Origin: Mesotaenium endlicherianum
Lineage: Eukaryota > Streptophyta > Zygnematophyceae > Zygnematales > Mesotaeniaceae
Direction of reading: 5' to 3'
Assembly (NCBI GenBank): GCA_009602735.1
Contig: WELA01011564.1
Coordinates: 1-51,912, forward strand
DNA length: 51,912 nucleotides
Below, piece by piece: positions 20,466 to 30,914 of this stretch. Both the position numbers and the translations under genes were made by a program. The number at the start of each line of letters is the position of its first letter. The stretch's first letter is position 1. The notes below the pieces were generated by a model. The model was not told where the DNA came from. It did not search any database and saw only the letters and a list, made by a program, of their open reading frames with translations.

Positions 20466-23186
20466 CGATGAAGACTTTGATTAATAGTGTCTTACAATAA
20501 ACAGAGCAGGAACAAGCTCTGCGCCTTGCTTTGTACATTTCAGCACTTTCTAATGAGGCATATGTCCCTACGTCTGTTTGAGGTTCTCATTGTTATATAT
20601 AGCTTCCATATTCTGCAAAACTTATACTCACATGTGCTCCACACAGAGCATTTGCACAAGCCGTGGCTTCCCTTGTATAAAGTGGAGTCTTGCATGCAAA
20701 TGTCATGTTATTTCTTTCTCTTGGAAGTCATTCTCTCCGCATTAAATTATTTATGAGTGCCATAAGGATGCTTGCTTGGAGTGGGGAGTGGCAGACATGC
20801 AGCTACAAAAAGGAGCGGCAACAAAAACCATATGTTTTTATTGAAATGGGTGCAAAATTTAGAAATGAAAGCAAGCAACCCTGTTTTCCCATTTGCAAAT
20901 TGTAGGTGCTAATTCGTTGTTTTTTGAAGTTGATTCTAAATATTACAAGTTGAAATTTGATTTTCATTTCTCAATTGCTTTCAAAAATCAGGAAAAGATT
21001 GTAGTTATTCCCACGAGTACTCGCAACATGTATTTCAAACATTATTTCACAATGACAAAGATGGCAATTGTCGCGATACTCAAGCAATATAGAAGCTGTC
21101 CAATATGGGTAATTAGCTCAAAACAAAGGTAGTGCAAACTCTCAAGACGCCCTTTCCAAGCGTGGGACCTGCTGTTAGAAAGTTGGGCCACTTCCATGGA
21201 CAACAAGCTAAGCCGTATTCATTTTCTCATAGCTTACTGCTTCCTTACTGCATGTTAGTGGGCTGTGAAGACACACAAATATGAGACATAGTAGCGTTAT
21301 TGGATCAAACATTGATCCAAATTGGCCCAAACCAGACTAATCCATACGTTTAGCGAGGACATCCACATGATAAGAGGCTGGGCACAGGTTTTTGATCACC
21401 CTTGTCTAGCAGCCAAGAGCAGCCAACGACAGGCGTGCAATCAGGCTATTGGAGGAGTTGATAGCATTCATTAGAACTCGTTCATCTGATGAGCGTATAG
21501 TAGGCATGCCTCAGGAAGACTTTGACAGTCAACTTCTTAACCTAGATTCAGAGTCTAATTGGATATCCTATTAAGTATGTTACGGGACAGAAGATAAACA
21601 TTGCCTCACATACTCTTCATAACTTGCAATTTATTTTGAGTACAAATTTAAAATAGGTTGCTGGAGGGAGTCCTTGCAACAGCATATGTATAACCTCCCT
21701 GTGGCATGTGTGAATGCAGGGGCATGACCCAAAACGCTAGAGACCACAGTACCTCAACTCTCTGAGGTAAGGAATTGTTGTGTTTTCCAAAGCAGTTTTG
21801 GACTGCTGATAGAATATCACTTACTTGAATTCTTATTTGAAATCCGTATTTGAATTCTTGTGGTCATATCATGCACCCAATGTGTGCTGGTCATAGTGTG
21901 ATTCATATTTTTTGCCAAAGTTGAATATGGATAGTGTGCAAGACCTGGTGGAAGAAAGTGGTGAGTTCATTTTGTGTATGGAATTGGTATTGCTACCGGA
22001 CAAATATCACTATTTAACGTACTAAAGAACAACATACTACTAACTTGAGTTGTTGGATTGCGTGTTTATTCTCCTGCTTTGAAACATTACCCACACTAGC
22101 AGAGAAGGCCGAGGTTCCTGAAATGAGCACAACACGCACCCTGGACATAGTACAGCTACGTTGGAGTCAACGGGTAACGGCAAGCTTGGGTATGAGGAAG
22201 CTCAAAAAGGAGCGCTGATCTCTTCTCTGGGCACCACCCAGGCTCGTATTTGAGCAATCGTAGGAGAGGAAGGAAGTGAGGCTAAACGTTCAAATTTAGC
22301 AGCCCAGAAACTTGAGCACAAGAATTTGTTGCGGGAGTATAAGATGCGTTGCAAAGTTTAGGATGGGCTCTGGAAAATGCTTGCATGCATGAAGGCGGTG
22401 GAACTTCTCGGAATAGTGTGTCTTGGTTGCCTACACACTTTACTTGTTGAGTGGACTGATAATTTCAAACGCACAATGGTTGGGGACAAAGGTGCACACT
22501 TGGCAAGGTTCATAAAAAACTGCGTAGCAATTGTGGCAATGGAACAATGCTTGCCGCTACCACCTGATTTCTTCACTTAAAGTCACTACGTTAGAACTCC
22601 TTGTGTACAAGTATAAGCAAGGCAGGTCCGCAAATGAAATTTATTAGCCATTGTGGGAGAAATGTGTGTAAGAGTAGATCTTGAAGGGCATAGCAATGAC
22701 AAAGAGTAGCAAATATTGCGATTACTCAGCGTACATCATCTGTGCACTTCTTGCCGTCCCTCATAGGCGTAAGCATGATACAAAGTATAGTGGACAGTGT
22801 GTACGATAATCAATGGGAGTTTTTGACACACTTCATTCTCTCTTATCGGTTATGTCTATAAGCATGAGTGCGTGATTTAGCAAGTTGTGTACACATGATT
22901 ACACGTGAAGTGAGGAAAGAAAGACGAGCTGTGAAAGTAAAACCGCGGTATGAACAGAACCAAAAGGAGGGTAGAGCAAGTAGATTTTTCAAAATATACA
23001 GCCGTTGTTTCCATGTATGGTTGATGCTGTGATTGTGGGAAGTACTCTATGGACCATGTTACTTATATAAATTATAAAACAAAAACTTATGTGATAGGCC
23101 GGTGGAGAAGGAAGCAAATGTTAGCAGAGCATGACAACTTTTGTTCTGAGCAGATTTGTTATAAATAACAGTAATGCACCAGATGA
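20463..23186. other. AT-rich intergenic DNA
   Basis: No exon, RNA gene or intact transposon recognised, apart from the weak hAT-like fragment listed separately. Confidence 0.5.
22377..22580 (+). pseudogene. Possible hAT/DUF659 transposase scrap
   Basis: A 67-codon open frame with IVCLGCLHTLLVEW...ARFIKNCVAI. It loosely resembles the GCxxHxLxLLLxD...ivxFIxn block of hAT-type transposases found in plants. There is no DDE catalytic context nearby. The match rests on this block only, so it may be chance. Confidence 0.2.
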
Positions 23187-23691
23187 GTAGTGAAACAGAT
23201 AGATAAAGTATTTAATGAAATACAATACTTTATCTATTTCAAAACAAGGATCTTTGAGCACAAGTGGTAGCTTCTTGAAAGAGAGATGGCTTATTGAAAG
23301 TTAATATATTTCTGGAATTTGGCAAGTACAAGAATGATTCTGGATTGTCTTTCTATGTTCTAGCTCTTGTTTATGTACTTGCTACATAAGTAATTTCTAG
23401 GAAGGTGTATGTTGAAATGTTGGCACCCAACACATCCCCCAAAACTTGCCACCTCTTTCTAGAATAATGTACACATGTCTTTTTGACCTAAAAATGGCAC
23501 ATTTGACTTTCGCCACATGGACTTCTTCCAGGTCCTTCCTCTAACTTCGAAAATGCTTTAGAAGGTTCAAAGGACATGAACCAAGTCACAAGAATATCTG
23601 TTCACACTTGACTCCACACAATACTACTCCAAATATGTTCCAAAGCATTAAAATATATGCCAACTAATATATTATAACTCAAATCACTACA
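23187..23691 (-). repeat. 3' LTR of the truncated chromovirus
   Basis: About 505 bp, ending in the inverted termini (T)GTAGTGA...TCACTACA. It is the same family as the solo LTR at 27668-28171. A G-rich polypurine tract (C run on the plus strand at 23695-23701) lies next to it on the pol side. Confidence 0.9.
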
Positions 23692-23833
23692 TCACCCCCC
23701 CGACAGAAAAAGCGACGTCTCAGCTCGTCAAGTCAGGTCTTACACATGTGGAGCAGACTAGTCAACAGCTTCAAGTCACATGCCACACATGAGAAGAGGA
23801 GTAGTCAAAGGCGCCAATTCAGGTGCTACACAT

Positions 23834-24199
23834 TTAAGGTAGACTAGGCAAGGTCGTGGGTGGTGTGACCTTATTGGCTAGCCTACTCCTTGATGATAAA
23901 GAAAATTGTACAAGTTGGCCCAGAATCTGCCACAAATTCAAAAAGTCATAGCGTTCGCAGAACTGCTCCAAATCAAAATTTTCAACAGCCAAACGAATTG
24001 CGTCGGAGAACTCTACCGGGTCACCAGATTTAAGAGCATTAATTTCTGGAGTGTCGTTGAGAGCGGAGAGAGTAGACACTCCTCCAAATCTGTGCAGAAA
24101 CTTCTGAAAATCATAATTCCTTCTATACTTCTTCAAAGTCTGCAAAGTAAGTCTCAAAATGGGCGCTGGAAGATGTTCTACCTGAGTCTTGAGTTTCAC
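23834..24199 (-). CDS. Extra 3' open frame in the chromovirus, unknown
   Basis: About 121 codons between the pol stop and the 3' LTR, without an ATG at its start. The peptide is rich in Leu, Phe and Asp (LQTLKKYRRNYDFQKFL; VENFDLEQFCERYDFLNLW) and looks like a folded helical segment. I do not recognise it. It could be a captured host exon or a remnant of an accessory frame; Ty3/gypsy elements rarely carry coding sequence here. Confidence 0.35.
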   Translation of the reverse strand: MKLKTQVEHLPAPILRLTLQTLKKYRRNYDFQKFLHRFGGVSTLSALNDTPEINALKSGDPVEFSDAIRLAVENFDLEQFCERYDFLNLWQILGQLVQFSLSSRSRLANKVTPPTTLPSLP

Positions 24200-24458
24200 A
24201 GCATTCCAAGTTCAGGGGAGGGCACAATGTCAAAAGGCATATTCTGCTCTAATAATGCCAGCTGCCTGACCCCCTTCTACATAGAGCATCATATCTCTCT
24301 CACCAGTGCTCTAAAGTGAGCAAACTTGGACTCTAAATGACTGGCTACTGATGGACTACAACGAGGTAAATTTTCAAAATTTATTATGCAGAGACCTATC
24401 ACCAGTAGCAATTTTATTTTTCTGACCAGAAATTGCAAGAAGAGAAGAGTGTCTAATG

Positions 24459-26622
24459 TCAATTTTTCCTCTTTCTTGTTTTTGCAGGTTGCCTCCAAGG
24501 GGTCTTCTGCTGCTTCTTGATGGTGGCAGGCTGCCTCCCTGAAGTCTTTGGGCTTTTAGTAGAGAGACTTGGGGCTGGTCCAAGATGGGGGTTGGCGGCA
24601 TGGAAGCGCTTCAACTTTCTCTGAACTTTGTCAAGGTAGTGTGCCGCCACCCAACTATTCTCCGAATCTGGATATCCTTTCCACTTGATCAAGTATTGCT
24701 GCTGTCTCCTGAAATTTCTCATAGCCACTATGTCTTCCACTTCGTACTCCAAATGATCATCCACTATTGTTGGGGCTGGTGGGGTTGTCACACGTCCTGG
24801 GAACTTGTTGTCGGGTTGCACATATGGCTTGAAGAGGGAAGCGTGGAATACGGGGTCGATGTGCATAGTCTGGGGAAGTTCTAGCTTGAAAGCAACGGGG
24901 TTGACTTGCTGGATAATCTTGAAGGGTCCCAAATACTTGGGAGAGAACTTGCTGCCGGCAGGCCTGTTGTTCAGGGAAATGTTCTTGGATGATAGTAACA
25001 CGTTGTCACCCACTCTGTACGTAATTTCTCTTCTGGATCTGTTCGCCACTCTTGCTTGAGCATCTTGCGCCTGTTGTAGAGCTTTCTTCGCTGCTGTAAG
25101 GGCTGCTTCTAATGTCTCCATAAAATCTGTGGCTGCAGGTACTTCATCATGGCCAGTCGTGAAGCTCAGTGGCGTGGTCGGATGGAAGCCATAGTTGAGG
25201 ATGAATGGGGACTCTTGGGTAGAGGCCTGCGTAGTGTTGTTGAAGGCAAACTCCAAGGGGGTCAAGTACATGTCCCAGTCTTGCTCCAGGGTAGACACGT
25301 GGGCCTTTAGAGATATCTTTAGGGTACGATTCATACGCTCAATTTGCCCATTTGATTGCGGGTGGTAGGCAGTGGACATATCCAGCGACGTACCCAAGTT
25401 CTTGAAGAGATTTTTCCAAAAATGTATTGTGAATCTTGGATCTCTACCTGACACAATTCTTAACGGTAGTCCATGGAGTCGGAAAATGTTGTCAAAGATG
25501 AGTCTTGCAAGTTGTGGTGCTATAGCCTTAGTCGTTGTGGGAATAAAATGAACCATCTTCGTAAGTCTATCCACCACCATGAGTATTGCATTATGGCCTC
25601 GAGGTGTCACGGGCAGGTCCACGATAAGGTCCATTGAGATGTCCGTCCATTGTCTTTCGGGGATTGGTTGTGGTTGGAGGATTCCTCCCGCCTTTTGCGA
25701 TGATGGCTTGATTCTTTGGCATGTGTCACAGCTCCTGCAGTACTCCTTGACTTGCTTAGACATGCCTGGCCAGCAATAAGTCCTGGCTAGAACGCTCGTG
25801 GTCTTTAGGATTCCAAAGTGTCCTCCTAGAGGGTTGTCGTGTGCTTCTCGTAGAAGCAAGAGCCGGAGGTCTATGTCATTAGGAACACATCTCTGGCCCG
25901 TATCTTGCCTCACCCAATAATTGCCTTCTTGCTTCTTGTATGGGTCCAAGGCTGCTTCTCCGTTCTCGTAGTAAGGGTCTCTTTCATAGGCGGCTGAAAA
26001 TCGAGCTTCTAGATCAGTCTTCAGGGATACCATCACTGCATTTAATTGCAGTCTTGAGAGGGGGTCAGCCGGGTTTGTCTTGCCGGGCTGATACTGAATC
26101 GCGATGTTGTATTGTTGCAAGTATCCGCTCCATCTTGCTTGTCTCCTTGAGAGATACGGCTGCGTCTGGAGGTGCTTCAACGCTTCGTGGTCCGTAGTAA
26201 CCAGCACTTTGTGTCCTTCAACGTAGCAGCGCCAAACCTTCAAGGCATGTACAATTGCCAACGCCTCTCGCTCCGTGGTTGTATAACTTTGCTCGGTCGG
26301 ATTTAGCTTCCTTGACTCGTAGGCAATGGGCTGCAGTCCCTTGCCTTGGTCTTGAAGCAGGATTGCTCCTATTGCACAGGAAGATGCATCGATGATGACG
26401 TGGAAGGGCCAATCTAGGTTTGGACTTGGGAGTGTGAGCACCGGGGTTGTGGTCAATCTTTGTTTTAGTTGTTGGAATGCTTCCTCCTCTTTATCGGTCC
26501 AAACATATGGCTTGTTATTATTCAGTAGATCCATCAGAGGGGTTGCTATGTGCAAGAAGCTCTGGATGAATCTCTTGTACCGATTGGCAAATTTCAAGAA
26601 TGATTTCAGAGGGTTTGGTGAT
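24459..26622 (-). pseudogene. Chromovirus pol 3' part: RNase H-integrase-chromodomain
   Basis: One open frame of about 720 codons, extended to 754 by the chimeric 5' junction, ends with TGA. It starts inside the RT connection region (SFLKFANRYKRFIQSF). RNase H ([27 protein letters not shown]), the integrase zinc finger (GGHFGILKT, CDTCQRIK), the integrase core and a C-terminal chromodomain (YEVEDIVAMRN, YLIKWKGYPDSENSW) follow. In the core the first Asp (MDLIVDLP) and the Glu (GQIERMNRTL) are present, but the second Asp is replaced: VSGRDPRF instead of VSDRDPRF. The integrase should therefore be inactive. A basic tail (KTSGRQPATIKKQQK) ends the protein. Unlike its neighbours it has no internal stop. 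Confidence 0.93.
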
Positions 26623-26664
26623 AGTGCTGAGATCTGAGTCTGAGTCATTTTCACTAACCCCTTC

Positions 26665-26979
26665 GTAGTCACTCTAGGAGGCTCTCCTATGTCCACTAAT
26701 GTGTACATGGCATGTACTAGCACTCCTATAGGCTAAACATAACTTTAACCAATCAAAGCAATGCACATAGAATATGCTATGTGTCTCAATTGGTGGAGTG
26801 TACCTTGGGTGATTCTACTTAGATAGCGCCTCAAAAGTGAATCTGAAACTTAAGGAAGCTCCTCTAGGAGTCGGTGATGCAGTCACCAAGATATAGCCTC
26901 AATGATGCTCTCATACTATGAAAATGCAGGACTTATGTCAGCAAAGGGGCTCGCAGATTTGTGCGCAGTAAGCTAAGGG
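26665..26979 (-). repeat. Partial LTR of the DNMT-element family
   Basis: It matches 27489-27700 plus 28177-28310 and also 37761-38050. It is truncated at about 26979, where it joins sequence otherwise found between the PHD-integrase and the LTR of the DNMT element. Its inner end (gtagtcactc) is fused to the gag fragment. Confidence 0.85.
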
Positions 26980-27488
26980 TGTCGTGCGTTACGAGGTCGA
27001 GTGCGCACCATAGGCATAAGCAACACATCATAGGCAAGCTGGCTGTGCTGCAATGGAGTCTATAATACATGTGGCGTTATAGCCAAAAAGGGAGTCAAGT
27101 CAAAAATATTTTAATTAAGGGATGTGTACTCTCCACAGTGAGCACCTCAAGACTGTAATCTGGTAGGAAAACAACTAATGAAGTATGGCCCAAAAGATCA
27201 CTGGAAGCACATCATGATCTTCAGAGTAGTCCTATGGCAAGGGCTTAAGCTGTGACTCTGCCCACCACTTGTGAAGTTCTTCAAGTGACTGGAAGCCTGG
27301 AGGGCTTGCTCTACACAAGAGAGTAACTAAGTGGTCCTGAAAACACAAGAGATGAAAGTGTAAGCTTTACTGATAATCTCTGTTACTTACACCTGGCATA
27401 ATGGACTTCAAAAAGATGTCTTCTCTAGGGACATCTCTAGTACTTATACTTCTGGAAATCCGGCGGGGTATGCGGCGGATCCAGTGCA
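26980..27488 (-). mobile_element. Short internal region of a non-autonomous deletion derivative
   Basis: Reading on the minus strand from the LTR at 27489: a leader (27488-27113) whose last 65 bp match 37686-37753 of the DNMT element, then directly the 3' untranslated region (27112-26980, matching 28632-28762), then the partial LTR. All coding sequence has been lost, with the join near AATTAA. Together with the flanking LTRs this is a short LTR element without genes. Confidence 0.75.
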
Positions 27489-28625
27489 TGTAGTCACTCT
27501 AGGAGGCTCTCCTATGTCCACTAATGTGTACAAGGCATGTACTAGCACTCCTATAGGCTAAGCATAACTCAAACCAATCAAAACAAGGTGCATAGGATAT
27601 GCTACGTGGTCCTCATTGGCCGAGCTTACCTTGGGTGATTCTACCTAGATAGCGCCACAAAAGTGGATGTAGTGAAACAGATAGATGAAGTACTCAGTGA
27701 AATATACTTACTTTATCTATTCAAGACAAGGATCTTTGAACACAAATGGTAGCTTCTTGAAAGAGAGATGGCTTCTTGAAAGTTAATATATTTCTGGATT
27801 TTGGCAAGTACAAGAGTGATTCTGGAATGTCCTTCTATGTTCTAGCTCTTGTTTATATACTTGCTAAATAAGTAGTTTCTAGGAAGGTGTATGTTGATGT
27901 GTTGGCACCCAACACATCCCAAAACTTGCCACCTCTTTCTAGAATAATGTACACATGTTCTTTTGACCTAAAAACGGCACATTTAACTTTTGCCACGTGG
28001 AGTTCTTCTAGGTCTTTCCTCTAACTTTGAAAATGCCTTCGAAGGTTCAAAGGACATGAACCAAGTCACTAGAGTACCTATTCACACTTGAATCCACACA
28101 ATACTACTCCAAATATATTTGAAAACATTAAAATATATGCATACTAATATATAATAACTTAAATCACTACAGTGGATCTGGAAATTGAGGAAGCTTCCTC
28201 TAGGAGTAGGTGATGCAGTCACCAAGTTATAGCCTCAATGATGCACATATACTATGGAAAGGCAAAGCTAATGTAGGCTAAGGGGCTCGCGGATTTGTGC
28301 GCACAAAGCTTGGGGTCATGAAGAGCCAACAATGTCATCTTTGGGGACATTGAATCACAAATTGGGCTTTGGGGAAGTTTTGCTAGGGACCAGTAGGTTA
28401 CGCGGACTAGATCGCACCTATCTCACTCGATACTTGACCAAATGACGCGATTTTGGTGTCATTCGGAAGATGCTTTGACGCGCTACACGTTGGTGACTTG
28501 GAATTCTAGAATAGGTCAACATACGGATGCGTAAAGTCAATGCAAAGTTGGCCTTCCTAGGTTGATGTTCCGCACATGTGGAGCTTGATTTTCATACAAC
28601 AACCTCAACTCAATAAATCATGACA
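27489..28625 (-). repeat. 3' LTR of the DNMT element, split by a solo LTR
   Basis: The termini are TGTAGTCA...ATCATGACA on the plus strand (TGTCATGA...TGACTACA on the element's strand). Without the nested solo LTR it is about 630 bp and aligns with 37761-38375. It also serves as the upstream LTR of the short derivative at 26665-27488. Confidence 0.88.
27668..28171. repeat. Solo LTR with 5-bp target duplication
   Basis: The 504-bp LTR begins TGTAGTGAAACAG and ends AATCACTACA. It is flanked on both sides by GTGGA (27663-27667 and 28172-28176). It is the same family as the LTR at 23187-23691. The uninterrupted site is present in the other LTR copy at 37921-37940, where a single GTGGA is seen. 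Confidence 0.96.
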
Positions 28626-28777
28626 GCTGTCGTGCGTTACGAGGTCGAGTGCGCACCATAGGCATGAGCAACACATCATAGGCAAGCAGGCTGTGCTGCA
28701 ATGGAGTCTATAATACATGTGGCGTTATAGCCAAAAAGGGAGTCAAGTCGAAAATGTTTTAATTCCCCCCCCAGCTC

Positions 28778-30142
28778 TCAGCATCTAGCTAATAGGCTGT
28801 GTACGCTGCCTAAGGCTAGCTCAGTGCAGTCTCCGCAGAACCAATCTCCAACTGGCACGCGGGCCAGCGGCAGGTCGAGGCAGCCGATGTGGAAGCCGAG
28901 GTTGCAGCTGTCGCAGAGTAGCATTTTGGCCTCCTGGCCAGTGCTGTGGCAGATCTGGCACGCCCAGTCCTTAGGCGGCCGCGCGTCGCGGGGACGGACT
29001 TGCAAGTCAAGGTTAGGAAGGTGGCACGGTCCACAGTTCTTTGTGTGGTCCTTGTGAAGACGGCCATCTGCGCCTTCCAGCTCCAGGACTCCTGACGCCA
29101 AGGCACGCTTGACGCACAGGATGACCGGCGAGCTGCTGGTGTTGAGGGTGTTTTTTGTCTGGCGTCGCAGGTACACGAAGTCACCTGCGGAAAACTGCAA
29201 CACCCGCGGATGATAGGCTCCTCCACGAGTCATGGCGTACCTCAGTGTGTTGCAATGCTGTGCGATGCTGAGGTTATCCATGGCCATGGGCATCAGGCGC
29301 CGAAAGAGCTGAGCACGCTGCCCGATAAGAGCACTCCATGTCTCGGGACTGTCCAAGTCCAAGACGTTCTCGGCCACAGTCCTGGCTGCTGCTGGCAGGA
29401 TGGGCTGTCGGCCGTAGAGAAGGAAGTAGGGAGAGTGCGAGGCCAGGGAGGCCTGCTTAGTGAACCTGTACCCCATCGCCAGCCAAGGGAGGGCGTCGTT
29501 CCAATGGGTACGGTCGTGGGCAAGGCAGTACTTCCGCAACCCTAGCTTGACGGTCTACACCATGCGCTCGGCGAGGCCGTCAGCCTGAGGATGATCGCAG
29601 GAGGTGGTGCGGTGGTCAATCATAAAGCGCTCCAGCAGCTTCTGAAAGCTGCCCTGGAACTCCTTGCCCTGGTCGGTCAGCACCTCAGTGCAGCCGCCAA
29701 AACGGCTAAGGACCTCATTTAGGAAGGCCTGAGCGATCCCCTCACTGGCCTTGCTGGGCAAGGGCACGAGCTCGATCCACTTGGACATGTGCTCAATCAT
29801 CACCAAGACGTAGAGGTTGCCCTGGCGAGACTTGGGCAGCTCTCCAGCCACGTCAAGCGACCACCTGTAGAACAGATTCTGAATAGGAAGGGGGCTGAGG
29901 GCAACGGTGTGCGCTGTGAAGCTCGAGCGCACACGGTCGCAGAGAGTGCAGCTGCTGACGACAGCGGCGACGTCCTTTGTCATGCCGTGCCACCAGTACT
30001 CGGCTTGAAGACTGAGGGTGCACTTGGCACCGAAGTGCCCGTGGCACTCATGCACTCGGCGCACTAGCTGACTGCGTATGGCAGGCTCAGGGACCACCAG
30101 GACAGAGCCGTCCGCAATCACGCGCCGCACGTGCCCCTCCAT
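28778..30142 (-). pseudogene. Integrase with C-terminal PHD finger
   Basis: One frame broken by a single TAG (29555-29557) at GLAERMV*TVKLGLRKY, where Gln is expected. The zinc-binding HHCC part (HECHGHFG...CTLC) is followed by a catalytic core with all three acidic residues: LDVAGELP, LTDQGKEF and GLAERMV. A C-terminal region with an SH3-like stretch (FSAGDFVYLRR) follows. The last 60 residues hold a PHD finger (CQIC, CDSC, H, C, WFCGDC) where many relatives have a chromodomain. The integrase inserts cDNA; by family knowledge a PHD finger reads histone tails, so it could guide target choice (inference). Upstream the frame runs into the RT deletion junction. Confidence 0.93.
28826..28960 (-). 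other. PHD finger domain (C4HC3)
   Basis: 45 residues with the full ligand set in order: CQIC, CDSC, FHIGC (His and Cys), then the conserved Trp in DWFCGDC with the last Cys pair. It lies near the extreme C-terminus of the integrase frame. A RING is less likely because of the spacing and the Trp two residues before the last Cys pair. Confidence 0.9.
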
Positions 30143-30195
30143 GAAAATGAAGTTGCGGCTGCGCCTGAGGATGCGGTCGCGCTCGCGTGCGCTGA

Positions 30196-30465
30196 CATAG
30201 GATATCTGTCCTACTCGGTGACCTCGTTCAGCCTACGATAGTCACCGCACATCCTCTTCTCGGACCAGTTGCCCGAGGCATCCTTCTAGGCTGGCATGAC
30301 CGTGGGGGCGGCATAGCGAGAGGAGGACTCCCAAATGAGCCGGCTCTCCTCCAGCTTGCCTGTTTGCGCGCTGATCAAGCCATGCTCGACGTGGCTGTAG
30401 CAATAACGCTTCAGGAAAATGGGCTCCTGCGACGTGAGAGTAATTCGCATGGAGTCCCCCCTCTA
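30196..30465 (-). pseudogene. Reverse transcriptase, N-terminal remnant
   Basis: The frame holds the RT entry motifs: SRYAAPTVMPA, NWSEKRMCGDYRRLNEVTE and DRYPM (equivalent to MCVDYRALNKVT.DRYPLP). It has TAG at 30463, 30286 and 30211, each where Gln or Lys is usual. Right after DRYPM homology stops and integrase sequence begins within about 60 bases. The rest of RT, including the catalytic Asp pair, and all of RNase H are deleted. Confidence 0.88.
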
Positions 30466-30914
30466 GCGCCCGAGATCGTGCATGCCACTGGCAAAGCTGG
30501 TGCTGCGCCTCCCGTCCAGCAGTGCCGTCAACTGTGCCGCGTGCGCCTTGGTGAGTGTCCCCCCCAGCTTCCATGTTGGTGGAGCTGGTGGCGTCGCCTG
30601 GCCTGCAACTGGAGTCTCTTGTCTCGCCGCTGGGATAGATCGTGGTGCTGCAGGTGTCACTTGCCCTGCAGCGGTTGGCGCACGGCCTGCCGCGGGTACC
30701 TGCACCGTGGCAGCTACGGCCAGCTGCCTGGCACCATCTGCATACGAGCGAGGAAAAAGAAAGGGTGATCGGGACTTCCTGGGTGACCGGGACTCCCTGG
30801 GTCGCTGTGAGGACTCCTCTCTCCGTCGGCCTCCCCCGAGCAAACCAAAGTCTTCCCTGCGCGGCTGTGGGGATGGGGGGTGCGCGCGCGCCGACGGTGC
30901 ACCGGCGAATGCGG
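30466..30914 (-). other. DNMT-RT linker
   Basis: Ala/Pro/Arg-rich reading frame (about 30466-30843) in register with the RT but not with the DNMT, so there is a frame change between about 30845 and 30925. It ends HAAQLTALLDGRRSTSFASG, which resembles the short segment before RT in Ty3/gypsy polyproteins. Confidence 0.6.

Larger units (their letters stand above)
23187..26676 (-). mobile_element. 5'-truncated, chimeric Ty3/gypsy chromovirus
   Basis: Minus-strand element with a 3' LTR (23187-23691), a 3' untranslated region with an extra open frame, and a pol frame truncated inside the RT connection region. Its upstream side is fused at about 26623 to a 50-bp piece of the gag start of the DNMT-bearing element (matching 37553-37607), and that is fused to an LTR end of the same family at about 26665. 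It has no 5' LTR of its own. Confidence 0.88.

Noticed and set aside
19866..20538. Open frames across the CT microsatellite and N run
   Set aside because: They exist only because N cannot contain stops and (CT)n encodes Ser/Leu or Arg/Glu.
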